In this document: in pieces, positions 1 to 16,289 of the stretch
Numbering within the stretch: position 1 is the first letter of the stretch
Layout of the letters: every line of letters starts with the position of its first letter
Assembly (NCBI GenBank): GCA_017405115.1
Contig: JAFRBA010000281.1
Location: 1 to 30,557, forward strand
Length of the DNA: 30,557 bases
Source of the DNA: Kiritimatiellia bacterium
GTDB taxonomy: Bacteria > Verrucomicrobiota > Kiritimatiellia > RFP12 > UBA1067
Direction: 5' to 3'
Position numbers and translations under genes: made by a program
The notes under the pieces: generated by a model
The model's database searches: none
Seen by the model: only the letters and a program-made list of their open reading frames with translations
Told to the model about the DNA's origin: nothing

Positions 1-855
1 CTTCGGCCTGTCCTCTGGCTTCTTCTCAAGGCCCTGCATCACCGACCCACTTTTTGCAAAATGTGGGTCAAGCGGCGCGGGCATCTTGTTCATTATCTGG
101 AACTCTATGTTCCCCCTGCTAAACGGCGGTTCGCCCTTGAGACATTCGTAGACCATCGCCGCGAAGGAATACACGTCTTGCGCAGGTTTCGGCATGTCTC
201 CGTTGAGCTGCTCCGGCGACATGTAGAGAAGCGTCCCCGAAGATAGCTTGCCCGTCACCCGCGTCATCGTCTCCTGTATCTCGCGGGCGATTCCGAAGTC
301 GAGAATGTAGGACGTTCCGTCCTTCGCGATCATCACATTGCCGGGCTTTACGTCGCGGTGAACGACACCCTTCGAGTGCGCATAGTCCAGCGCGGCGGCG
401 ATGGGCTTCAGTAGGCGGATCACTTCGTCTTCGGGAAGCCCGCCAGACGGCGGCCTCGTCGAGGCCGCCCTACCGTTCCCCGTTCCCTCTTCCCCGTTCC
501 CGACTTCCGCAAGATAGTCATCCAACGTCTGCCCCTCGATGTAGTCCATCACAAGGAACGGGTTGCCGTTGTTCTCCTCGAAGGCGCGGAGATTGACTAT
601 GTTCGGATGGGTGAGCTTCATAGCGACAAGCGCCTCGTCCTTCAGCTGCCGGTACGCCCGCTTGTTGCTCACCAGAATGCTAGGCAGCATCTTGATCGCG
701 AACTGCTTGTTGTCGAGCTGCGTGTCCTCGGCGAGCCACACCGACCCCATCCCGCCTTGCCCGAGCTGACGCACGATGCGGTAACGCCCCGCGAGGAGCG
801 TTCCCTCCGCACCCGCCTGCATTGTCGCCGCGTCGCTTATCGTGTCGTAGGTCAT
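1..855 (-). CDS. Serine/threonine protein kinase, N-terminal part (cut by window edge)
   Basis: This is a Hanks-type Ser/Thr kinase that phosphorylates proteins; its target cannot be told. The 285 visible codons hold the glycine-rich loop (GQGGMGSVW, about residues 33-41), the ATP-binding lysine (FAIKML), the catalytic loop HRDVKPGN, DFG at the start of the activation segment, and SPEQ in place of the APE motif. The catalytic domain is nearly complete; anything after it (membrane segment, sensor domain) lies beyond position 1. The ATG at 853-855 follows AGGA at a normal distance and lies 8 bp after the epimerase stop, so the gene is probably the last visible member of the efp-GT2-epimerase operon. 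Oddly, the linker before the catalytic helix carries about 23 residues of low-complexity sequence encoded by a heptamer array and a perfect palindrome (see the repeat at 449-501). Confidence 0.93.
   Translation of the reverse strand, partial: MTYDTISDAATMQAGAEGTLLAGRYRIVRQLGQGGMGSVWLAEDTQLDNKQFAIKMLPSILVSNKRAYRQLKDEALVAMKLTHPNIVNLRAFEENNGNPFLVMDYIEGQTLDDYLAEVGNGEEGTGNGRAASTRPPSGGLPEDEVIRLLKPIAAALDYAHSKGVVHRDVKPGNVMIAKDGTSYILDFGIAREIQETMTRVTGKLSSGTLLYMSPEQLNGDMPKPAQDVYSFAAMVYECLKGEPPFSRGNIEFQIMNKMPAPLDPHFAKSGSVMQGLEKKPEDRPK
449..501. repeat. In-frame palindrome plus heptamer array inside the kinase gene
   Basis: Positions 449-469 form a perfect inverted repeat (GGCGGCCTC, loop GTC, GAGGCCGCC). 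Beside it, 474-501 is four heptamers: CGTTCCC, CGTTCCC, TCTTCCC, CGTTCCC. Together they encode the stretch GNGEEGTGNGRAASTRPPSG, which lies between conserved kinase segments (after DDYL and before LPEDEVIRLLKP). The reading frame is kept. It looks like a short mobile or expandable element tolerated in a surface loop of the kinase N/C-lobe boundary region. Confidence 0.75.
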
Positions 856-863
856 GGCTGATC

Positions 864-1796
864 CTAGTGGTGCCTATCCTTGCAATTGGACGCCGCAGGC
901 AGACGCCCGGCGCTGCGGAGAATCGCTTCTTCCAGGCCGAACGCCTCCCGCACGCCCAGCTCGGCGCAGGCGCGGGAAACCACCGGGACATAGACGGACG
1001 CGGGGCCGGGCTTCGGCTCGGACAAGACGCGTACCTCGCGCGCGCCGCCCAACGTCGCGCGGACAGTCTCGGCCAGCTCGCGGATCGACACCGACCGCGC
1101 CGAGCCGACGTTGTACGGCCGCGCCGTCTCGCCGCGCCAAAGGACGGCGAACAGCCATTCGACAAGGTCGTCGGCGTAGAGGTAGCTCCTGCGCGGAGTG
1201 CCGTCGCCGTGGATCACGATGTCGCGGCCGGCAAGGCAGTCGCCGATGAAATTGCCTATCGCATAGTGGATGTCGCGGCTGAGGAACGGTCCGGTGAAGG
1301 CGAAGCAGCGCGCGATTTTGACATCCAGTCCGGAGGCCGCGAGCATCCGCTCCGCCTCCAGCTTGCCGCGTCCGTATGCGGTCGCCGGGCTGCAGGAGGC
1401 CGTCTCGTCGACCGCAGCGGTCTGGGGGCCGTAGACGGCGCCGGAGCTTGTGAACAGCAGCCTCTCCGCCCCGCACCGGCGGGCGAAGTCGATCACGTGC
1501 CGCGTGCCATCTACGATCGTGGACGTCATCTCCTCGTCGGGCAGCGTGGTCACGGCGGCGGTTGCTGCGTGGATTATGTCGTCGAAGCGGCCGGCGGCGG
1601 CGAAATCGCGCACGTCGCCGCCGACGAAGGAAACTCCCGGCTGCCCGGCGAGACGGGGGAAGCGTGCGCGGAAGCCATCGGGGTCGCGCGAGAGAATCGC
1701 CCACTCGTCATCGCGGAAATCGGCGCGGCGGAGGCGGAGGTCGAGCATCGACTTGCCGAAGAACCCGGTGCCGCCGGTGATGAACACGCGCCTCAC
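864..1796 (-). CDS. NAD(P)-dependent sugar epimerase/dehydratase (extended SDR)
   Basis: This is a nucleotide-sugar epimerase, dehydratase or reductase of the extended short-chain dehydrogenase family, probably acting in the cytoplasm on a surface-glycan precursor. The N-terminus has the Rossmann dinucleotide motif GGTGFFG. SSGAVYG and the catalytic YGRGK (YxxxK) follow, then a typical substrate-binding stretch (RSYLYADDLV). I place the start at the GTG at 1794-1796. It overlaps the stop of the upstream glycosyltransferase by 4 bp (GTGA), has GGAAAGG just upstream, and puts the dinucleotide motif at residues 8-14, as is normal. An upstream in-frame start at 1856 would add 20 residues with no family similarity. 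At 310 aa the length is typical. Pairing with a GT2 gene suggests O-antigen, capsule or protein-glycan synthesis. The exact sugar cannot be read from the sequence. Confidence 0.88.
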   Translation of the reverse strand: MRRVFITGGTGFFGKSMLDLRLRRADFRDDEWAILSRDPDGFRARFPRLAGQPGVSFVGGDVRDFAAAGRFDDIIHAATAAVTTLPDEEMTSTIVDGTRHVIDFARRCGAERLLFTSSGAVYGPQTAAVDETASCSPATAYGRGKLEAERMLAASGLDVKIARCFAFTGPFLSRDIHYAIGNFIGDCLAGRDIVIHGDGTPRRSYLYADDLVEWLFAVLWRGETARPYNVGSARSVSIRELAETVRATLGGAREVRVLSEPKPGPASVYVPVVSRACAELGVREAFGLEEAILRSAGRLPAASNCKDRHH

Positions 1797-2890
1797 CGAC
1801 TGCGGGCCTTTCCGCCGAACCAGCGCCTGTCCCAGAGCCGGAGCTTGATCTTCCACAGAAGCTCGAGCTCCACCTTCCCGTCGCGGACTTCCACGAACAG
1901 CGGCAGGTACGGCCTGACCACGGCCAGCGCGAACGTCCTGCGCAGGCGGCCCTTCGGCAGGCTGAGCAGGAAGTCGAAGGTGTTCTTGGCGGAGCCGCTG
2001 CGGTGCTTGCGGTTGTATCCGGCGACGTATTCGCAGTAGCGCCCGAAGTCGCCCGACCAGTCCTCGTTGAACCGGGCGCGCTCCATCACCCGCGCCCTCT
2101 CGGCCTCGTCGTTGACGATCTGGGCGGCCATCACGAAGCCGACGTGCCAGAACATGCGGCGCATGTCAGGGTGGAGCAGGCTTTCGGATATCCCGCGCAC
2201 GAGGGTCCTGTCGTTCTCCTCCTGCGTCATCTCGCGCGAGCCGTCCTCGGTCTGGAGGCGGCGTATGACGACGTCGCCGCCGGGGCGGAAGAACGCCCTG
2301 CCCTTCAGGTTGCAGAGGACGTGCAGCGACAGCACGCAGTGTGGGTACCACGTGTGGATCATCGCGTACATGTTCTGCAGCACGTCGCCGGTGATGTGCG
2401 CAGCCCGATAGATGCAGCCGGGGACGAACGCGGCGAGGAACGCGAGGTAGCCGATGTCGGGGCTGTCCGACGGGCGCGCGACATGGCTTACGGTGTAGAC
2501 GAGGTCGTAGGAGTCGGAGGCCAGGGCCTCCTCCACCGGCGCCCACCGGCTCCAGTCGAAGTCGTCGTCGTCGCAGAGCACCCACACGTACTTCTTCGAC
2601 GCCGACTCGAATGCGCGCACTATGTTCGCGTTGCCGCCTATGTTGCGGCGGTGGGTTTCGACCTTCAGGTTTGGGTGCTCCGCCGCGGCCGCGGCAAGCA
2701 GCTCGCCCGATCCGTCGGTCGAGCAGTTGTCCAGCACCGTGACGGAACAGCCGCGGATCGGGGAGTCGGGGGCAAAGACGCGCTCGAGCGTATGCCCGAG
2801 CGCGCGCTTCCGGTTGTATGTTATCAGCACGACCTGAAGGTCGTCCGTCACGCTGAACGCGCAGCGGTCTCCCCTGGAGTCGGCCGACAC
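1793..2890 (-). CDS. Family 2 glycosyltransferase
   Basis: This is a GT-A fold glycosyltransferase (GT2) that transfers a sugar from a nucleotide-sugar to an unknown acceptor. The N-terminal part has VVLITYNRKRALGHTL, the nucleotide-binding LDNCSTDGSGELL, the conserved RNIGGNANIVRAFE, and the metal-binding acidic run WVLCDDDDFDW, all in the expected order over the first 110 or so residues. The C-terminal half (120-365) is not recognised and has no obvious transmembrane segment. The start used is GTG at 2888-2890, seven bases after the efp stop, with only a weak ribosome site. A later GTG at 2849-2851, just before TDDLQVVLITYN, would also give a complete domain. Coupling to the epimerase through a 4-bp overlap implies the two proteins act together. 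Confidence 0.87.
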   Translation of the reverse strand: MSADSRGDRCAFSVTDDLQVVLITYNRKRALGHTLERVFAPDSPIRGCSVTVLDNCSTDGSGELLAAAAAEHPNLKVETHRRNIGGNANIVRAFESASKKYVWVLCDDDDFDWSRWAPVEEALASDSYDLVYTVSHVARPSDSPDIGYLAFLAAFVPGCIYRAAHITGDVLQNMYAMIHTWYPHCVLSLHVLCNLKGRAFFRPGGDVVIRRLQTEDGSREMTQEENDRTLVRGISESLLHPDMRRMFWHVGFVMAAQIVNDEAERARVMERARFNEDWSGDFGRYCEYVAGYNRKHRSGSAKNTFDFLLSLPKGRLRRTFALAVVRPYLPLFVEVRDGKVELELLWKIKLRLWDRRWFGGKARSR

Positions 2891-2897
2891 TTCCGGG

Positions 2898-3473
2898 TCA
2901 CTTCGTTGAGGTTCGATCGTTGTATTCGCCGGTTTCGGTGTTTATGCGAATCACGTCGCCCTCGTTGATGAAGAGGGGCACCGCCAGCGTGTAGCCGCCC
3001 TCGACGGTCGCCGGCTTCGTAACCTTGCCGGAGGCTGTGTTGCCCTTCACGCCGGGCTCCACCTTGATGACCTTGCGCTCGACGAGCTGCGGCAGGTCGA
3101 CGCCGATCACCTTGTCGTTGAAGAACAGCGCCTTCACCTCCATCTCGTCCATGAGGAAGTACTTCTTGTCCCCCATGACGTCGTATGAGACGCGGATCTC
3201 CTCGAAGTTCTCGTCGGTGAACACGAAGGCCTGGCCGTCGTCGTACGAATACGTGACCGACTGCTGCAGAAGCTCCGGTTTCTCGAACTTGTCGCCCGAG
3301 CGGTAGCTCTTGGACATGCCGCTGCCCGTCATCATGTTGCGGAGCTTGCAGTTGTAGATCGCCTGCCCCTTGCCCGGCTTGGAAAAGTCGAACTCCGTGA
3401 TTTCCCAGGGCTCGCCGTCGATAAGGAGTTTTACGCCCTTGTGCAGCTCTCCCGCTCCAATTACTTCACCCAT
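2898..3473 (-). CDS. efp: Translation elongation factor P
   Basis: EF-P binds between the P and E sites and relieves ribosomes stalled on polyproline. The 191-residue product has the three-domain layout: an N-terminal KOW-like domain with the loop SKPGKGQA, the middle OB domain (TYSYDDGQAFVFTDENFEE), and a C-terminal OB domain ending in GDVIRINTETGEYNDR. The loop tip is lysine (K35), as in lineages that use beta-lysylation or leave it unmodified, rather than the arginine of the rhamnosylated type. The ATG follows GGAGGG. The microprotein gene lies 24 bp upstream and the glycosyltransferase 7 bp downstream, so the genes are probably co-transcribed. Confidence 0.97.
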   Translation of the reverse strand: MGEVIGAGELHKGVKLLIDGEPWEITEFDFSKPGKGQAIYNCKLRNMMTGSGMSKSYRSGDKFEKPELLQQSVTYSYDDGQAFVFTDENFEEIRVSYDVMGDKKYFLMDEMEVKALFFNDKVIGVDLPQLVERKVIKVEPGVKGNTASGKVTKPATVEGGYTLAVPLFINEGDVIRINTETGEYNDRTSTK

Positions 3474-3497
3474 GTTGCCCTCCGGTTCTGGCGGATG

Positions 3498-3587
3498 TTA
3501 CTTGGTCTTGTGGCGCTGCGCCTTCATGCGCTTGTCGTATTTGTGCTTCGACATTTTCTTCCGGCGCTTTTTCTTGATGGAACCCAT
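3498..3587 (-). CDS. AURKAIP1/COX24-domain basic microprotein
   Basis: This 29-residue, lysine/arginine-rich protein reads MGSIKKKRRKKMSKHKYDKR and then continues with nine more residues of the same kind to a TAA stop. The KKRRKKMSKHKY pattern is the core of the AURKAIP1/COX24 (DUF1713) family. In bacteria this family is very short, is often annotated only as a small basic protein, and is related to mitochondrial and mycobacterial small-subunit ribosomal proteins (bS22-like). A role on the ribosome is therefore likely. It lies directly before efp, with a purine-rich stretch (AGAAAAGAAG) before the ATG. Ordinary length cut-offs for gene calling would miss it. Confidence 0.85.
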   Translation of the reverse strand: MGSIKKKRRKKMSKHKYDKRMKAQRHKTK

Positions 3588-3626
3588 CTTCTTTTCTACT
3601 TTTGTTTGTTTACCGAACCTTAACCT

Positions 3627-3667
3627 CTCAAACCCCTCAAACCTCTCAAACTTCTCAAACCTCTCAG
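3627..3667. repeat. Nonamer tandem array just after hisG
   Basis: Four full 9-bp units on the plus strand (CTCAAACCC, CTCAAACCT, CTCAAACTT, CTCAAACCT) are followed by a partial unit, CTCAG. The array starts at the hisG stop codon and fills most of the hisG-to-microprotein gap (3588-3663). There is no poly-U hairpin. The unit count is likely to vary between strains. Confidence 0.85.
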
Positions 3668-4533
3668 AAGATTATCTTGTTGAGCGGCAGCTCGATGATG
3701 CCGGTCGCTCCGCAGCGCGTGAGCGCGGGGATCAAGTCGCGGACCTTCTTCTCCTCCACGACGGACTCCACTGCGTACCAGTTCTCGTCGTTGAGCCTGT
3801 TGACCGTGGGGGCGTGGAGGGCCGGCAGGGTCTTGACTATCCTGGCGAGTCCCTTCGCCGGCGCGTTGCACTTGAGGAGCACCCTGCGCTGGGCCTCCAG
3901 TGCGCCGGTGAGGAGCATCTTCAGCTGCTCCAGCTTGGCGCGCTTCGCGGCGCACTTCCAGCTTTTCTTGTTTGCGATGAAGCGCGTCGTCGACGTGAGG
4001 ATCGTGTCGACGATGCGCAGGTTGTTCGCCCTCAGCGACGAGCCTGTCTCCGTGAGGTCGACGATCGCGTCCACCAGCTCGGGGGCCTTCACCTCCGTGG
4101 CGCCCCAGCTGAACTCGACGTCCGCCTTGACGCCGTGCTTCTTGAGGTAGCGCTTCACAAGGCCCATGGCCTCGGTCGAGATGCGCTTGCCCTGGAGGTC
4201 CTTCACCGACTTTATCTTGGAGTCGTTCGGGACCGCCAGTACCCAGCGGACGGGGTTGGACGTCGCCTTCGAGTAGTTGAGCTCGCAGATCTCCTGCACG
4301 TCGCTGCCGTTCTCGTACACCCAGTCGTAGCCGCAGATGCCCGCGTCCAGCAGGCCGAGCTCGACGTAGCGGCTCATCTCCTGCGGGCGGAGCAGGCGGC
4401 AGGTGATCTCCTCGTCGTCTATGGACGGCACGTACGACCGGCTGGAGCACGTGACGGTGAACCCCGCCCTCTTGAAGAGCGCGAACGTCGACTCCTGCAG
4501 ACTGCCTTTCGGCAAACCCAACACTATCGCCAT
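3664..4533 (-). CDS. hisG: ATP phosphoribosyltransferase, long form
   Basis: HisG catalyses the first step of histidine synthesis, joining ATP and PRPP. The 289-residue product has the N-terminal substrate-binding motifs (LGLPKGSLQ, VELGLLDAGICGYDWV) and the PRPP-binding signature around residues 155-170 (DAIVDLTETGSSLRANNL). The C-terminal extension of about 75 residues fits the ACT-like histidine-feedback domain of the long, HisZ-independent form. ATG at 4531-4533 is chosen because AGGA lies nine bases before it; a TTG one codon earlier is also possible. The gene has its own promoter at the end of rpoC. No other his gene is visible nearby, so hisG is separated from the rest of the pathway here. 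Confidence 0.96.
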   Translation of the reverse strand: MAIVLGLPKGSLQESTFALFKRAGFTVTCSSRSYVPSIDDEEITCRLLRPQEMSRYVELGLLDAGICGYDWVYENGSDVQEICELNYSKATSNPVRWVLAVPNDSKIKSVKDLQGKRISTEAMGLVKRYLKKHGVKADVEFSWGATEVKAPELVDAIVDLTETGSSLRANNLRIVDTILTSTTRFIANKKSWKCAAKRAKLEQLKMLLTGALEAQRRVLLKCNAPAKGLARIVKTLPALHAPTVNRLNDENWYAVESVVEEKKVRDLIPALTRCGATGIIELPLNKIIF

Positions 4534-4564
4534 CAATCTTCTTCCTTGCGTAAAAGGTTGTTTG

Positions 4565-4594
4565 ATTATACCATAACGGAGAGTGGATTGTCCA
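4565..4594 (-). promoter_or_regulatory. Promoter of hisG (extended -10)
   Basis: Reading on the minus strand, TGGACA (4589-4594) and TATAAT (4565-4570) are 18 bp apart. TGG directly before TATAAT makes an extended -10. The -35 box begins inside the rpoC stop region. This is the only good promoter seen for the hisG-efp-GT2-epimerase-kinase run. Confidence 0.75.
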
Positions 4595-8947
<4,353 letters not shown>

Positions 8948-8960
8948 TTTCAATTCCTCT

Positions 8961-8988
8961 CACTAATCACTAAACACTAACCACTGAT
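8961..8988. repeat. Heptamer tandem array between rpoB and rpoC
   Basis: Four 7-bp units lie on the plus strand (CACTAAT, CACTAAA, CACTAAC, CACTGAT), filling most of the 45-bp rpoB-rpoC spacer. The array ends shortly before the rpoC ribosome-binding site, so a change in unit number would alter the spacer but not the coding frames. Confidence 0.85.
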
Positions 8989-8992
8989 CCAC

Positions 8993-12910
<3,918 letters not shown>

Positions 12911-13027
12911 CTTAGCTTACCTCGTTGTTTGCGTGTTGAAAACCGAAACTACCGCCCCTTTTCGCGCCTGAAGTGTGGTAAGCAGCCACTTTGTTAACTG
13001 TACGCCTAGTCGGGGCTTGGAATGAAT

Positions 13028-13057
13028 AGTATATCAAAAAACCGCCCCTCCGCGCAA
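13028..13057 (-). promoter_or_regulatory. Promoter of rpoBC
   Basis: On the minus strand, TTGCGC (13052-13057) and TATACT (13028-13033) are separated by 18 bp, and TGA precedes the -10. The 13-base stretch TGATATACTATTC is identical to the one in the promoter at 19995-20024. The predicted leader is about 110 nt. No clear stem-loop control element was seen in it. Confidence 0.65.
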
Positions 13058-13067
13058 CCCCCCCCCC
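13058..13067. repeat. Homopolymer of ten C (G10 on the rpoB strand)
   Basis: A run of ten cytosines directly adjoins the rpoB -35 box on its upstream side. Such tracts slip easily in replication and in sequencing, so the exact length is uncertain. Confidence 0.9.
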
Positions 13068-13126
13068 GAGAAAAATTACGATGGGGCGCATCCACGAATC
13101 ATGCAGCCGCCACGGTACGCGACAAC

Positions 13127-13147
13127 GCCGCCTTGCCGACAGGGCGG

Positions 13148-13148
<1 letters not shown>
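13127..13148 (-). terminator. Hairpin at the purB stop codon
   Basis: GCCGCC (13127-13132) and GGCGGC (13143-13148) form a 6-bp GC stem with a 10-nt loop that starts inside the purB stop codon. No T-run follows on the purB strand, so a Rho-independent terminator is not proved. It may instead be a REP-like element. The same GCCGCC unit recurs at 13105-13111. Confidence 0.4.
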
Positions 13149-15668
<2,520 letters not shown>

Positions 15669-15762
15669 TTTTCCTTTTTCTTTCCGCCATTCCGGCTTCT
15701 TCTTCCGAACGAATCGCTATACCAACTACACGACTACTATTAGTTGCGGAAGTCGAGTGCGA

Positions 15763-15791
15763 AGTTTACCATAAAATCCCTCGTCTGGCAA
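15763..15791 (-). promoter_or_regulatory. Promoter of the S1-NYN/purB unit
   Basis: On the minus strand, TTGCCA (15786-15791) and TAAACT (15763-15768) are 17 bp apart, and TGG directly before the -10 makes it extended. It gives a leader of about 88 nt. A second extended -10 look-alike (TTGGTATAGC) lies closer to the gene and could be an alternative start. Confidence 0.6.
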
Positions 15792-15805
15792 GGGGCTCGT
15801 CCGCG

Positions 15806-16018
15806 CTACCTCGTCCGCGCCCTCCGGGGAGTGTCCCCATTAACGCAGGCGCGTCCCGCGAGCGTCGGGTCGTTTCTCTCGTTCCACGTCGCCGTGACGA
15901 GCATCTTGTGCGATCCATCCGGCGCCCAGTTGAAATGCGACCCGGCCCAGCCGTCCTTGAAGCAGCGGCGCAGCTCCGTTCCGTCGCGTTCGCCTTGAAA
16001 CAGCCCAGCACCTTCTAA
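15806..16018 (-). pseudogene. Remnant of a beta-propeller (TolB/oligogalacturonate-lyase-like) gene
   Basis: An open frame of 70 codons between stops, with no start codon, encodes LFQGERDGTELRRCFKDGWA followed by GSHFNWAPDGSHKMLVTATW. The pattern of DG-T-LRR, SHF-W and PDG is that of one blade of a TolB-like or oligogalacturonate-lyase propeller. Nothing else of such a gene is visible on either side. The 3' end runs into a GGGGA/TCCCC hairpin (15826-15838) and the purB-operon promoter. The fragment reads like a decayed carbohydrate-related gene; the family assignment rests on one blade and is tentative. Confidence 0.35.
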
Positions 16019-16228
16019 TCAGCTCCTCTCTTGGAATCGACTTCATCGCCGGCAAATGCGGCTATGCTTCGCTTTCCGCGTTCTCGGTATTCTTTCGTCA
16101 AGAAACTGGTGTTTCACCATCCACTTGGCGCACAACGCAAGACAAAATGTCTCGGTGACTTTCAGCGAAACCTTTGGGCGCCCAGGCAGGCTCCGCCCCG
16201 GCGCGCGTCAGCGCCAGTTGTCACAGTC
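16019..16228. other. Non-coding stretch, no recognised gene
   Basis: Nothing with family similarity is seen in any frame between the propeller remnant and the repeat at 16229. A short GC hairpin (GGCGC/GCGCC) lies near 16200-16213. Confidence 0.5.
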
Positions 16229-16249
16229 GTCAACGGGCAAGATGCCCGT
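16229..16249. repeat. Palindromic repeat of the TGILPV/TGKMPV type
   Basis: CAACGGGC, loop AAGAT, GCCCGTTG: a perfect 8-bp stem. Its chance translations read TGKMPV and NGQDAR on the plus strand and TGILPVDD on the minus strand, peptides I associate with a dispersed palindrome of PVC-group genomes. It lies 40 bp after the GH127 stop and could also end that transcript, although no T-run follows. Confidence 0.65.
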
Positions 16250-16289
16250 TGTCCCAGTGCGACGGAAAGACAGATTCTCAGAAGACATA

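Noticed and set aside
1793..3473. Idea that the GT2 and epimerase glycosylate EF-P, as EarP rhamnosylates EF-P
   Set aside because: The EF-P loop tip is lysine, not arginine, and EarP is a GT-B enzyme unlike this GT2. The neighbourhood alone is not enough.
3623..3670. CRISPR-like array
   Set aside because: Units are 9 bp with no spacers, and no cas genes are in the window; it is a simple tandem repeat, as are the heptamer arrays.
15700..15755. tRNA-like stretch (GTAGTTGGTATAGCG on the minus strand)
   Set aside because: Only a D-arm-like fragment; no acceptor stem, anticodon arm or T-arm could be drawn. It reads better as part of a promoter region.
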